58,680 bases of DNA from Desulfobacula sp. Its GTDB lineage: Bacteria > Desulfobacterota > Desulfobacteria > Desulfobacterales > Desulfobacteraceae. The notes under the pieces were generated by a model. It was not told the origin of the DNA, searched no databases, and saw nothing but the letters and a program-made list of their open reading frames with translations. Positions 1 through 8,940 of the stretch are shown piece by piece. The position numbers were made by a program, and so were the translations under genes. The stretch covers positions 1-58,680 of the forward strand of contig NZ_JAQYWD010000043.1 in assembly GCF_030145145.1 (NCBI RefSeq). Reading direction: 5' to 3'. Numbering within the stretch: the first letter of the stretch is position 1; the number at the start of each line of letters is the position of its first letter.

Positions 1-186
1 GGATTTACTATTCAAGCTTGCTCCTGAAATTTTCAACTTTTTTTGTGGGATTGATTTATGTGCACTTTCTATTTCACCTGATCCGATTGGGTAAGTCGTC
101 TTCTTGATTGCCGGGATGCTGCCGCTAATTCTGGCTCTGAGTGGAGTTGCTCCTTTTATAAGCATGGCCTTCAATTTGAGTTCCAT
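1..186 (-). pseudogene. C-terminal remnant of an ISKra4-like transposase
   Basis: Read on the minus strand from position 186 to the window edge, the frame stays open and gives 62 residues. They contain YPIGSGEIESAHKSIPQKKL, which matches the PIGSGxxES signature near the C-terminus of ISKra4-type transposases. Upstream of 186 the frame runs into the NifX-like gene with no transposase sequence, so the N-terminal part is missing: this is a decayed fragment rather than a working gene. Its continuation lies outside the window. Transposase origin is fairly sure; the IS family is from memory of the motif. Confidence 0.55.
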
Positions 187-193
187 GGCTCTT

Positions 194-568
194 CTAATGG
201 GCGCATCCGCCAACATGACCGCCACAGGTGTGGGCCATGGTCATCTCCATCAGGGAACCGGCTTCAAACAATTGGATATTGTCCTGGATATTTCCTTTTG
301 ATGCTTTGTATACCTTGATTCCCATCTTATTCAGTCCTGTAATCGCCCCGGCTCCGATCCCCCCCACAATGATGGCATCAACCATTTTATTGTTTAACGC
401 CTTCATGGGGTTGCACTGACCATGGATATGTCCCAGGTCCTGGTTGTCGATGGTGGCAAGGGCCTTTTCCTGGGTGTTAAACACAACAAAAAAAGGGGCT
501 GATCCAAAGTGGCCGAAGATCTCACTTTTCAATCCATTGTCTGATGCCACGGGAAAACAAACTTTCAT
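194..568 (-). CDS. NifX/NifB-type dinitrogenase iron-molybdenum cofactor family protein
   Basis: A 124-residue single-domain protein of the NifX/NafY/NifB-C-terminal fold. It begins KVCFPVASDNG, continues with FGHFGSAPFFVVF, and has the central glycine segment AIIVGGIGAGAITGLNKMGI. Family members bind iron-sulfur or molybdenum-iron-sulfur clusters. In sulfate reducers, stand-alone copies usually sit with ORP/DUF134/DUF5320 genes rather than nif genes; relatives of those lie about 30 kb away here. The C-terminus is rich in metal ligands (HTCGGHVGGCAH). The start at 568 is preceded by an AAGGAG ribosome binding site. No nif structural genes are visible, so a role in nitrogen fixation is not supported. 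Confidence 0.85.
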   Translation of the reverse strand: MKVCFPVASDNGLKSEIFGHFGSAPFFVVFNTQEKALATIDNQDLGHIHGQCNPMKALNNKMVDAIIVGGIGAGAITGLNKMGIKVYKASKGNIQDNIQLFEAGSLMEMTMAHTCGGHVGGCAH

Positions 569-590
569 GTTCTATACTCCTTGAGTAATG

Positions 591-747
591 TTCTTAACTC
601 AACTTTCGGACTTTAGTTTTAATTGACGGGGTCAGACTTTTTTTATTGTGCTTTTTATCACTATTTCATAACTATACGGATAAAAAGTGCCATAAGGAAA
701 GCCTGACCCCATGTAAAAATGACCAACTCCGAAAGCTGAGTTCTTAA
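591..747. repeat. Palindromic mobile element, copy A, with nested inner palindrome
   Basis: Outer inverted repeats CTCAACTTTCGGA (598-610) and TCCGAAAGCTGAG (728-740) are flanked on both sides by the 7-base direct repeat TTCTTAA (591-597 and 741-747), which looks like a target-site duplication. Inside lies a second inverted repeat, GGGGTCAG to CTGACCCC (about 628-710), with further pairing toward the centre. The outer part matches copies near 1350-1411 and 17906-17948. No protein is encoded. Apart from this element and the hairpin at 896-937 I see nothing in the 569-1110 gap. Confidence 0.65.
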
Positions 748-895
748 ATTAACTATTTATCTTAAAGACGCTCCTATTAACATTTTTTTAAGGGTTTTGG
801 AACCTGGACTTGAAAAAGATACTGATAAAAAAACCTTCCATATAACCCACATGTCGTCCTGCCGACACAACGAATAACGAAAATGGTATTATGCC

Positions 896-937
896 GCCCC
901 CGACGGGCGATCGGATCGGCCCCGGACCGTCGGGGGC
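896..937. other. GC-rich perfect hairpin in an intergenic region
   Basis: GCCCCCGACGG (896-906) pairs perfectly with CCGTCGGGGGC (927-937) around a 20-base GC-rich loop. Surrounding DNA is AT-rich. No T-run follows on either strand, so it is not a classic intrinsic terminator. It could be part of a structured RNA or a protein binding site. Confidence 0.4.
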
Positions 938-1110
938 TCTGATGTCGCATTTTCATATAAAGGGAATGTTGATACCACTTTACACAGCATTGGAATATTG
1001 CTACTTATTGCTAAAATTATAATGTTGTTTGACATCGAATAAAATCAAATTGAAAGGAAATATCGATCTGGACACTTACGGTGTTTACAGGATCTAAAAA
1101 AATACAATAA

Positions 1111-1353
1111 ATGGAAGAAGACAGGAAAGGCCAACTGGATAAGGAACTCAAGTATCATTTAGCAGGTTGGATTGTTTTTATTTTTTGTGCAGGTTTCTTT
1201 CTGGCATCAAGTGTGAAAAACCATGACATATTGACATTTTTCGGCAGTCTTCTGTTTTTGATTGCCTGTGTCATTTTTTTAATACCAATAGCCAAATCCT
1301 GCAAAAAACGGCATAAGGATGCGCTCCTGCATGAAGACAAACCCATTATTTAA
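1111..1353 (+). CDS. Small two-helix membrane protein, hypothetical
   Basis: Eighty residues with a charged N-terminus (MEEDRKGQLDKEL), two hydrophobic segments (about residues 18-36 and 41-62) and a basic C-terminal tail containing CKKRHK. This predicts a hairpin inner-membrane protein. I do not recognise a family. The start is weakly supported: only an A-rich stretch, no clear ribosome binding site, precedes it. It is followed at once by repeat copy B. Confidence 0.5.
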   Translation: MEEDRKGQLDKELKYHLAGWIVFIFCAGFFLASSVKNHDILTFFGSLLFLIACVIFLIPIAKSCKKRHKDALLHEDKPII

Positions 1354-1411
1354 AAAACTCAACTTTCTGGGTTGGCCATTTATGCTGAAGACCGAAAGTT
1401 GAGTTAAAAAA
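1350..1411. repeat. Palindromic mobile element, copy B
   Basis: CTCAACTTTC (1358-1367) and GAAAGTTGAG (1394-1403) form perfect inverted ends around a short unique centre. The element is flanked by the 8-base direct repeat TTAAAAAA (1350-1357 and 1404-1411). It shares its ends and the internal GTTGGnCATTT motif with copy A (read in reverse) and resembles copy C. About 46 bases long between the duplications and non-coding. Confidence 0.65.
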
Positions 1412-1448
1412 GATATACAGCAACCCCGGCACCCTTAGGATCAAAGGT

Positions 1449-2708
1449 ATGGTTAAATTTATCCACACGGCAGACATACACCTTGACAGCCCGTTAAAAG
1501 GGCTTGAGGCCCATGAAGATGCACCGGTAGAGGAAATTCGCGGTGCCACCAGGCGGGCGTTTGACCGTCTGATTGACCTGGCCATCGACACGGCGGTTGA
1601 TTTTATCCTTATTGCGGGTGACCTGTATGATGGAGATTGGAAAGACTATAACACCGGGCTCTTTTTCGCTGCCCGGATGGGCCGACTGTCCAAGTCCGGG
1701 ATAAGGGTTTTCATTGTTTCTGGCAATCACGATGCGGCCAGTCAGATCACCAGGGCAATGCCCCTGCCTGACAATGTAACGCTTTTTTCTCATCAAAAAC
1801 CCGAATCCATAAAACTCGATGACCTTGACGTCATCATTCATGGCCAGAGCTATTCCTCCCGGGCTGTGACAGATAACCTTGCCGCTCAATATCCCCAGCA
1901 GACCCCCAACTATTTTAATATTGGCCTGCTTCATACCGCCCTGACAGGTCGTGAGGGTCATGAAGATTATGCGCCATGTACGCTGGATGACCTCATATCC
2001 AAGGGCTATGACTACTGGGCCCTGGGCCATGTCCACAAGCGGGAAAGCCTTTTTGAAGATCCCTGGATTGTGTTTCCCGGTAATCTCCAGGGACGTCATA
2101 TCAAGGAAACCGGACCCAAGGGAGCCACAGTGGTGACCGTGGAAGGCGGACAGATCACGTCAGTTGAAGCAAGGGAGCTTGACGTACTTCGCTGGGCCAC
2201 TTGCCAGGTGGACCTGTCTGAATGCGAAACCGCAGAAAGTGTTCATGATGCGGTCCGGCAGGCATTTGAACAGGAACTTGACCAGGCAAGCGGCAAGACC
2301 CTGGCCCTGCGGTTGATCTTAACCGGCAAGTGCCCTATCCACTCCCGATTGCTGGATCGGACCGCGCAATGGACCGAAGAATTCCGGGGTATTGCCGCTG
2401 GATTCGGCGATGTGTGGCTGGAAACGGTGAAGTTCCAGACAAGCCGACAGAAGCGCCTTGAAGAAATCTTTGGCGAGGATACGCCCATTGCAGGCCTGTT
2501 GCAGTCCATTCAACACCTGGAACTGGATAACGACACCCTCCTGGGACTGGTGCCGGAATTGTCTGCCTTGAAAAACAAACTACCAGCGGAGATCCACAGT
2601 GGAGATGAGGCCTTTCTTGATCCATCCGAGGACAAAATTGCCGCCCTGCGCACTGAAGTTCAAGAACTTCTCATCGCCAAACTCCTCCAGCATGGGGGTG
2701 CCGAATGA
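1449..2708 (+). CDS. YhaO/SbcD-like DNA repair exonuclease (metallophosphoesterase)
   Basis: A 419-residue calcineurin-type phosphoesterase. The five metal-binding motifs are visible in order: DIHLDSP (from residue 9), GDLYDGD, GNHDAAS, an isolated His in GLLHT, and GHVH. The layout and C-terminal domain fit the YhaO/SbcD branch, Mn-dependent nucleases that work with an SMC-like ATPase. The partner is the next gene, which overlaps it by four bases (ATGA), as expected for an obligate complex. It probably processes DNA ends or hairpins in the cytoplasm. Confidence 0.85.
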   Translation: MVKFIHTADIHLDSPLKGLEAHEDAPVEEIRGATRRAFDRLIDLAIDTAVDFILIAGDLYDGDWKDYNTGLFFAARMGRLSKSGIRVFIVSGNHDAASQITRAMPLPDNVTLFSHQKPESIKLDDLDVIIHGQSYSSRAVTDNLAAQYPQQTPNYFNIGLLHTALTGREGHEDYAPCTLDDLISKGYDYWALGHVHKRESLFEDPWIVFPGNLQGRHIKETGPKGATVVTVEGGQITSVEARELDVLRWATCQVDLSECETAESVHDAVRQAFEQELDQASGKTLALRLILTGKCPIHSRLLDRTAQWTEEFRGIAAGFGDVWLETVKFQTSRQKRLEEIFGEDTPIAGLLQSIQHLELDNDTLLGLVPELSALKNKLPAEIHSGDEAFLDPSEDKIAALRTEVQELLIAKLLQHGGAE

Positions 2709-5700
2709 GACTGAAACGTCTCGATCTAAAGGCCTTCGGCCCTTTCACCGACCGAAAGCCCCTGGCGTTTATGTCCAGGACGCCGGATCTCCACATCATT
2801 TTCGGACCGAACGAGGCAGGAAAAAGCAGTTCTCTCAGGGCACTCAAGGCCCTTTTGTTCGGGTTTCCCCAACAAACACCGGATAATTTTATTCACAGCT
2901 ATGATCAACTGCGGGTGGGGGGCTGTCTTGAAAACAGTGCCGGAGAAGAAATTGCCTTTCAACGTCGGAAAAAACGGAAGGCAGACGTGATTGATGCGGC
3001 GGGAGACCCCCTTGATTTGGATCTGTTAACCCCATTTCTCCATGGGGTTGAACCGGAAATTTTTGAATCCCTTTACGGCATTGATCATGACACTTTGGTA
3101 CGGGGCGGGGAAGACATTCTTGCCCAGAAAGGAGAGGTGGGCCAGGCCCTGTTTGCTGCTGGTGCCGGCATGTCCTCTTTACGCGAGGTCATTGATCAGC
3201 TGGAAAAAGAGGCGGCAGACCTGTTTAAGCCCGCAGGGCAACTGCCCCGGATCAACATGGCGATTAAAAGATTCAAGGCCCTTCAGAAAGCCGTCAAGGC
3301 GGCCAGCCTTTCTGCCAAAGAATGGAAAGATCATCAGGCCGCCCTGAAAAATGCACTGGCAGAACGGGCGGGGTTGGAAAAAGACCGGGATCATCACAAC
3401 AAAGCATTGCATCGATTGAATCGATTGAAACAGGCCATTCCTGAACTGGCCTCTTTGAAATCCCGTCAGGACCAGCAGTCGGCCCTGGGAAAAATCATTC
3501 CCCTGCCCCCTGATTTTACGGAACAATACCGGCTGGTCACCCAGACAATGCGGGAGGCACATCAACAACTGCAAAAAGATACGGATCGCCGGAAAACCCT
3601 TGAAGAAAAACAAAAGGCCATGTCTTTCAATACAGATCTCCTGAAACAGGCAGAGCGGGTGGATGATTTTCATCAGCGACTGGGGGAATACCGCAAAGGC
3701 CAGAAGGACCGTCCGGTAAGAGAGGGTATGCGCATCAGCCTCCGCAGAGACGCGGCCGGCCTGCTGCAGCAGGTTCGGCCGGATTTGAGGTTGGAAGGGG
3801 TGGAGACACTCAGACCGATGCTGACTAAAAAAAGGATCGTTCAGACATTAAGCGCCCAGTATGAGGCAATCCGCCATCAGCTGACCCTGGCACACAAGCA
3901 GGGCAAAACAGCAGAACTGGAGCAAAAAGAGGTCACCAGATACCGGGACACCCTCCCGGAAGTCAAGACGTCTCAAGGCCTTGTCCAGGCCGTGAAGCCA
4001 GCCCAAAAGGCCGGCGATATGGATACCCATATCGCCAGACGCAGAACCGATATTGAACTGAACAAAAAACACTGCCGAACAACGCTCAAACGGATTGGTC
4101 TCTGGTCTGGTGATCTATCCGAACTCATGACGATTTCCTTACCGCGGTCTGAAACGGTTCAGCAATTTGAGACCCGTTACAGCAAACGTGTCGAGGAAAG
4201 GCGTGAAATTGAAAAAGATCGCAAAAAAGATGAAAAGGACCTGAGGAACGCTCAAGCCCAGATCAAAAAGGTAATGTATGCAGGCGAGATTCCTTCTGAG
4301 ACGGCACTGGCCCAGACCCGGGAAAAACGGGAACAGGGATGGCAGCTTTTGCGGCAGCAATGGCTGGATCAGGCGGATGTCACCGAAGAAAGCCGGGCCT
4401 ATGATCCTGACCTACCGCTTCCGGAAGCCTATGAAGGATTTGTGGTCCAGGCAGATCTGATTGCCGACCGGTTGCGCCGGGAGGCGGACCGGGTAGCCAA
4501 TGCAGCGGCCTTTCGTACCCAGGTCGAAACCCTGGAGACGTCCCTGGCGGAGACGATCAAAACGAAAGCCGCCGTTGACCAGCGCTTACGAGAACTTGAT
4601 GACGTATGGATCCGCATGTGGGAACCCTTTGGTATCACGCCGCTCTCTCCAAAGGAAATGAGCGGCTGGCTCGCGGACATGGATAAACTCCGATTTAAAG
4701 TGAGTGATATCGTTAAAAAAGAGCAGGAACTCCAACGGGATGTCGAGCAAAGAAAGATGCTGAAGCAAGCAATGGAAAAAACGCTTGCAGCAATGGCAGA
4801 GGAAGCGCCCCCGGCGGGTGACACCCTTGGTCCGGTGTTGATATTGGCAGAGACTGTCCTGGAACGAATTGCCGGCCAGAAGGCCGAGCATGAAAAAGCC
4901 AAAGAAAGACAAAAAAAAGCGAAAAAGGCATCTCATCAGGCAACGGAAGATCTTAAAGCCGCCCGGGATGCCCTGGCCCAGTGGCAGGCCCAATGGCAAA
5001 AGGCAATCATGGGCCTGGGACTTGAGGATGAGGTTTCCCCGCTTGAAGCCCTTGACCTTATTGAGACCCTGCAGAGCTGCTTTGACAAGTTGAAAGAGGC
5101 AGATGATCTGAAAAAACGCATAGAGGGGATAGACCGTGATGCGGCGGATCTTGAAGCGGCGGTCAAGGCCCTGCTTGAAACCGTGGCCCCAGACATGTTA
5201 GCCCTGCCCCTGGACCAGGCAATCCTGCAATTGAGGATCATGCTCAACCAAGCGCAAAAGGACGCTACATTATATCATAAACTTTCTGAGGAGTTAGACG
5301 CGTTGCAGGAAGAGGTCACCGGGGCCACAAAGAATCTGCAGGACGCCCGGGAACAGATGGCCGAACTCCTTGGGGTTGCCAAATGTGAAAAGCCTGAACA
5401 GCTGACCGCTGTCATTGCTAAGTTTACGGAATATCAGCGGTTGCAGGAAAAAATTTCCGACACAGAGGCAACCCTGGCCAGGATTGGTGCGGGGATGACC
5501 CTTGAAGCGCTTTCCAGGCAGGCGGCAGAGATGAATGCCGATGACTTACCCGGGCTGATAGATTCCCTGGAAAGGGATATACAAGAAAGAATCCATCCTG
5601 AAATCAATAAAATATCCCAGGTGATTGGTGAAGAAAACACCCGACTTTCCGCCATGGATGGAAAAGGCACGGCCGCTGAAACAGCTGAAGAGATGGAACA

Positions 5701-6211
5701 TGAACTGGCCGGAATACGCCGCCTGTCAGAACGGTATGCCTTGTTAAAACTGGCCTCAAAAATTTTACAGCAGGCAATAGAACGGTATCGGGAAGACCAT
5801 CAAGACCCGGTTTTAAAAATTGCGGCCCGGTATTTTAACGATTTAACCGTGGGATCCTTTGTGGACCTGCGCACTGATGTGGATGATAAAGGGGAACCGA
5901 TTCTCATTGGTGTAAGGCCTGACACGGCCCGTCTGACAGTGGAAAAAATGAGCTCCGGCACCCGGGACCAGCTGTTCCTTGCCCTGCGACTGGCCACCCT
6001 GGAGTGGCGCCTTAACACCAGCGAATCCATGCCCTTTATTGTGGATGATATCCTGATCAACTTTGATGATGACCGGTCCCGGGCGACCCTTGAGGTCCTG
6101 GCGGATTTATCCATGAAAAACCAGGTCATTCTTTTTACCCACCACCGGCAGATTGTGGAAACGGCAACCCGTATCAAAGGAAAGGGGACCATTCAAATCC
6201 ACACGTTGTGA
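2705..6211 (+). CDS. YhaN/SbcC-like AAA ATPase of DNA repair complex
   Basis: An 1168-residue SMC/Rad50-type protein. The Walker A motif GPNEAGKSS lies near residue 36. A long central region rich in Lys, Glu and Gln predicts coiled coils. The C-terminal half-site carries the signature MSSGTRDQLFLALRLA and Walker B-like PFIVDDILINFDD, followed by the switch His in LFTHH. It lacks the zinc-hook CxxC typical of SbcC, which fits the YhaN branch. The overlap with the nuclease gene points to translational coupling. Repair or end processing is inferred from the family. Confidence 0.85.
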   Translation: MRLKRLDLKAFGPFTDRKPLAFMSRTPDLHIIFGPNEAGKSSSLRALKALLFGFPQQTPDNFIHSYDQLRVGGCLENSAGEEIAFQRRKKRKADVIDAAGDPLDLDLLTPFLHGVEPEIFESLYGIDHDTLVRGGEDILAQKGEVGQALFAAGAGMSSLREVIDQLEKEAADLFKPAGQLPRINMAIKRFKALQKAVKAASLSAKEWKDHQAALKNALAERAGLEKDRDHHNKALHRLNRLKQAIPELASLKSRQDQQSALGKIIPLPPDFTEQYRLVTQTMREAHQQLQKDTDRRKTLEEKQKAMSFNTDLLKQAERVDDFHQRLGEYRKGQKDRPVREGMRISLRRDAAGLLQQVRPDLRLEGVETLRPMLTKKRIVQTLSAQYEAIRHQLTLAHKQGKTAELEQKEVTRYRDTLPEVKTSQGLVQAVKPAQKAGDMDTHIARRRTDIELNKKHCRTTLKRIGLWSGDLSELMTISLPRSETVQQFETRYSKRVEERREIEKDRKKDEKDLRNAQAQIKKVMYAGEIPSETALAQTREKREQGWQLLRQQWLDQADVTEESRAYDPDLPLPEAYEGFVVQADLIADRLRREADRVANAAAFRTQVETLETSLAETIKTKAAVDQRLRELDDVWIRMWEPFGITPLSPKEMSGWLADMDKLRFKVSDIVKKEQELQRDVEQRKMLKQAMEKTLAAMAEEAPPAGDTLGPVLILAETVLERIAGQKAEHEKAKERQKKAKKASHQATEDLKAARDALAQWQAQWQKAIMGLGLEDEVSPLEALDLIETLQSCFDKLKEADDLKKRIEGIDRDAADLEAAVKALLETVAPDMLALPLDQAILQLRIMLNQAQKDATLYHKLSEELDALQEEVTGATKNLQDAREQMAELLGVAKCEKPEQLTAVIAKFTEYQRLQEKISDTEATLARIGAGMTLEALSRQAAEMNADDLPGLIDSLERDIQERIHPEINKISQVIGEENTRLSAMDGKGTAAETAEEMEHELAGIRRLSERYALLKLASKILQQAIERYREDHQDPVLKIAARYFNDLTVGSFVDLRTDVDDKGEPILIGVRPDTARLTVEKMSSGTRDQLFLALRLATLEWRLNTSESMPFIVDDILINFDDDRSRATLEVLADLSMKNQVILFTHHRQIVETATRIKGKGTIQIHTL

Positions 6212-6244
6212 TAAAAATTGAATCGCCCAGGAAAATATGCTGAA

Positions 6245-6721
6245 ATGATATCCCGAACAGACACCATAACCGACGTCAAACCGATTTATCAAGAGTATCT
6301 GGAATATATCCGTCAATTTTTCAACATTACGCACCCTGCATCATGGCGTGAAACAGCAGTGAAAAATCTGCACCGCTATGCCATGGCAGAGGATCGGCAC
6401 ATATACACGCTAAAGGTATCAGGCGCTGTCATCGGCTTTGCACTGATCAATCAACACCTGCGGTTCAATTCAGATGGCGTTGCAATGGCAGAATTTTACA
6501 TTCAAAAAGGTCACGGGAGAAAAGGGTATGGCCGTCAATTGGCTGAACATGTTTTTGGACTATTCTCAGGCCATTGGGAAGTTGCCGTCACAAGAACCAA
6601 CACGGCCGCTCTGGTATTCTGGGAGCAGGTCGTGTCAACTTACACAAAGGGTCGTTTTTTAAAAAAACGACACCCGTCCTTTCACGGATATGGGTTTGTT
6701 TTTAACACGGCCATCCGGTGA
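6245..6721 (+). CDS. GNAT family N-acetyltransferase
   Basis: About 158 residues from the ATG at 6245; a TTG at 6218 is an in-frame alternative, and AGGA at 6229 favours the ATG. The acetyl-CoA-binding segment reads KGHGRKGYGRQL (motif A, Q/RxxGxG/A), preceded by the strand VAMAEFYI and followed by VTRTNTAALVFWEQV. The overall plan is that of a small-molecule or protein acetyltransferase. Substrate is unknown and the neighbours give no clue. It starts shortly after the YhaN-like gene and may share its transcript. Confidence 0.75.
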   Translation: MISRTDTITDVKPIYQEYLEYIRQFFNITHPASWRETAVKNLHRYAMAEDRHIYTLKVSGAVIGFALINQHLRFNSDGVAMAEFYIQKGHGRKGYGRQLAEHVFGLFSGHWEVAVTRTNTAALVFWEQVVSTYTKGRFLKKRHPSFHGYGFVFNTAIR

Positions 6722-6794
6722 GTCCATTTCCAGGAAATGGTGTAATGTTTCCTGGTGCACAACAAGACTGATCAGGCCTGAAGGAGGAATTGAT

Positions 6795-7736
6795 TTGGAT
6801 TTTAACATCTGCTTCAAGATCATTGATAATATATCCCGGGTGATCGTGGGAAAACGGGATGCGATTGAATTGATGCTTGTGGCTCTGCTGGCTGACGGGC
6901 ATGCCCTTCTGGAAGACGTCCCTGGCGTGGGAAAAACCCTGCTGGCAAGGTGTCTTGCTGCATCTATCGGGGGATCTTATAAAAGAATCCAGTTTACCCC
7001 GGACCTGTTACCGTCCGATATCACCGGGTTCAATATATACCTGCCCAATGAAGGCCGGTTTAGATTCCAGCAGGGGCCGGTGATGGCAAATATTCTTCTG
7101 GCAGATGAAATCAACCGCACCGTTCCCCGGACCCAGTCCAGTTTGCTGGAAAGTATGGAAGAACGCCAGGTAACAGTTGACGGAAAAACCTTTCAGTTAC
7201 CCGCCCCTTTCTTTGTCATTGCCACACAGAATCCCGTGGAACTTGAAGGCACCTTTCCCTTGCCGGAAGCCCAGTTGGACCGGTTCCTGTTAAAAATTGA
7301 CATCGGTTATCCAGACAAAAAAGAGGAAATGGAAATTCTCAAACGGTTTCAAACCCATGATCCGTTTTCATCCCTCACCCCCGTGGCAACACCGGAAGAT
7401 CTGTTCAGGCTTCAACAGGAGAGAAAAAAAATCATTGTGTCCACACCGGTCAGAGACTATATCACCACCATAGTCCAGGCGACACGGCATCATCCCATGA
7501 TCAAATTCGGGGCAAGTCCCCGGGGCTCCATGGCACTCATGCGATCGGCCCAGGCACTGGCAGCACTGGACGGACGGGAGTTCACACTGCCGGATGATGT
7601 AAAGCGGTTAACGCTGCCTGTCCTGGCCCACCGGCTGATTTTAAATGAAAATGAACGCCTGCGGGGGGGAAAACCGGAGCAGGTATTAACCGATATTCTG
7701 AATCAAACACCGATTCCGGACGGCACCCATGGATAA
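6795..7736 (+). CDS. MoxR-family AAA+ ATPase
   Basis: A 313-residue MoxR-type AAA+ protein. Walker A DVPGVGKTLLA, Walker B LLADEINRT, the sensor-1 segment ATQNPVELEGTFPLPEAQ and the C-terminal AAA lid are all present. I place the start at the TTG at 6795, seven bases after a perfect AAGGAGG (6781-6787); a longer reading frame upstream lacks family similarity. It is followed by DUF58 and a DUF4129-like gene, the standard MoxR chaperone/membrane module thought to assist assembly or maturation of membrane or periplasmic complexes. Confidence 0.9.
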   Translation: MDFNICFKIIDNISRVIVGKRDAIELMLVALLADGHALLEDVPGVGKTLLARCLAASIGGSYKRIQFTPDLLPSDITGFNIYLPNEGRFRFQQGPVMANILLADEINRTVPRTQSSLLESMEERQVTVDGKTFQLPAPFFVIATQNPVELEGTFPLPEAQLDRFLLKIDIGYPDKKEEMEILKRFQTHDPFSSLTPVATPEDLFRLQQERKKIIVSTPVRDYITTIVQATRHHPMIKFGASPRGSMALMRSAQALAALDGREFTLPDDVKRLTLPVLAHRLILNENERLRGGKPEQVLTDILNQTPIPDGTHG

Positions 7737-7746
7737 GGGGAGTGTC

Positions 7747-8931
7747 ATGGACCCTGATCAAGGTGTCCCCTTCCATGTGACAACAATTTTCACATCACGC
7801 CTGATTCTCATGATGGCACTTGTCTTTCTTTTTATTTCCCTTTTAAATCATCAAAACCAGATGACCCTGCTGATTCTTTTAATTTTGGGGTTGATTTGCA
7901 TTACAAAACTCTGGAGCCGGTTTGCTTTTTCAAAAATGACCTTTACATCGATCCTTGACAAACACAAGATTTTTCCGGGGGAACGAATAACACTTGACAT
8001 CACAGCAGAAAATGCCAAACTGCTGCCGGTGTGGCTTCAGGTAAAGGTCCGGATAAATCCGTCACACTTTGTTTCAGACACCCCCCTTTGTGAAAACAGT
8101 TATCTGCTATGGTTCCAGCGAACCCGATTTTCCTGGACCCTTCAATCGCTGAAAAGGGGTTGTTATCCCATCGGCAATCCCCACATTACCATTGCCGATC
8201 TGTTGGGGTTTTTCCCAAAGCAAACAAGTCATTCGGACAGGGTTGAAGTCATTGTTTACCCGGAAATCATCTCAATCAGACCTGTTTCACTTCCCCAGCA
8301 TATTTTCTTTGGTGTTCCCGGTGCCCAAAGCCCGGTCCAGGACCCGGTGTATATCCTCGGCACAAGGGAATACCAGAGTTTCACACCGGTCAAATTCATC
8401 CACTGGAAAGCCAGTGCCCGGTATGCCAAACTCCAGGAAAAAGTGTGTGAACCGTCGGTCCAGGAAAAAATACTGATCGTGGTGGATGTAGGTCTTTTTT
8501 TTACCCATCAGGCAACATCAGATTTTGAACAGATGCTGTCTGCAGCAGCTTCCATGGCAGTGAACTTTGAAAACCGGGGCAATGCAGTGGGGTTTATGAC
8601 CAATGCCGTGATCAGTGGTGGCGCATCCGGATTTGTCCCGTTAGGCCGAAACCGTCAAACGCTTTCCCGGATACTTGAAACCATCGCCAGAATGCAGATG
8701 AAACAAGACAGCAGGGTATCGGATATTTTTCATCAACATATCAGTGTATTATGGGGTATAAGCTGTATTTTCTGCTCCCACTCCATTGATTCTTCCCTTG
8801 TAAAAATGAAACAATTTTATGCCCGCAAAAGAATACCGGTGAAATATTTTGTCAGCACCATGGGAGAGCCGGAAAGTAACCCTACCATTGTTTCAGATAT
8901 GATCCAACCCATAGACACGATCTGCTTATAA
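7747..8931 (+). CDS. DUF58 domain protein, partner of MoxR ATPase
   Basis: About 394 residues. Two hydrophobic segments near the N-terminus anchor it in the inner membrane. The DUF58 core GTREYQSFTPVKFIHWKASA lies in the middle, followed by a von Willebrand A-like fold beginning ILIVVDVGLFF. The ATG at 7747 follows AAGGGGAG closely; an in-frame ATG at 7729 would overlap the MoxR gene by eight bases. DUF58 proteins act with MoxR ATPases, apparently as vWA-type adaptors. The substrate here is unknown. Confidence 0.85.
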   Translation: MDPDQGVPFHVTTIFTSRLILMMALVFLFISLLNHQNQMTLLILLILGLICITKLWSRFAFSKMTFTSILDKHKIFPGERITLDITAENAKLLPVWLQVKVRINPSHFVSDTPLCENSYLLWFQRTRFSWTLQSLKRGCYPIGNPHITIADLLGFFPKQTSHSDRVEVIVYPEIISIRPVSLPQHIFFGVPGAQSPVQDPVYILGTREYQSFTPVKFIHWKASARYAKLQEKVCEPSVQEKILIVVDVGLFFTHQATSDFEQMLSAAASMAVNFENRGNAVGFMTNAVISGGASGFVPLGRNRQTLSRILETIARMQMKQDSRVSDIFHQHISVLWGISCIFCSHSIDSSLVKMKQFYARKRIPVKYFVSTMGEPESNPTIVSDMIQPIDTICL

Positions 8932-8940
8932 GAAAAGGAA

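Noticed and set aside
104..301. Short plus-strand gene
   Set aside because: Overlaps the transposase remnant and NifX-like gene on the other strand; no family, no ribosome binding site.
194..568. Evidence for nitrogen fixation
   Set aside because: Stand-alone NifX-type proteins are common in anaerobes without nif; no nifHDK in the window.
896..937. Intrinsic terminator
   Set aside because: No T-run on either strand and too far from the ends of neighbouring genes.
1449..6211. YhaO/YhaN-like pair as a phage defence system
   Set aside because: Both proteins match housekeeping-type repair families and no additional defence genes adjoin.
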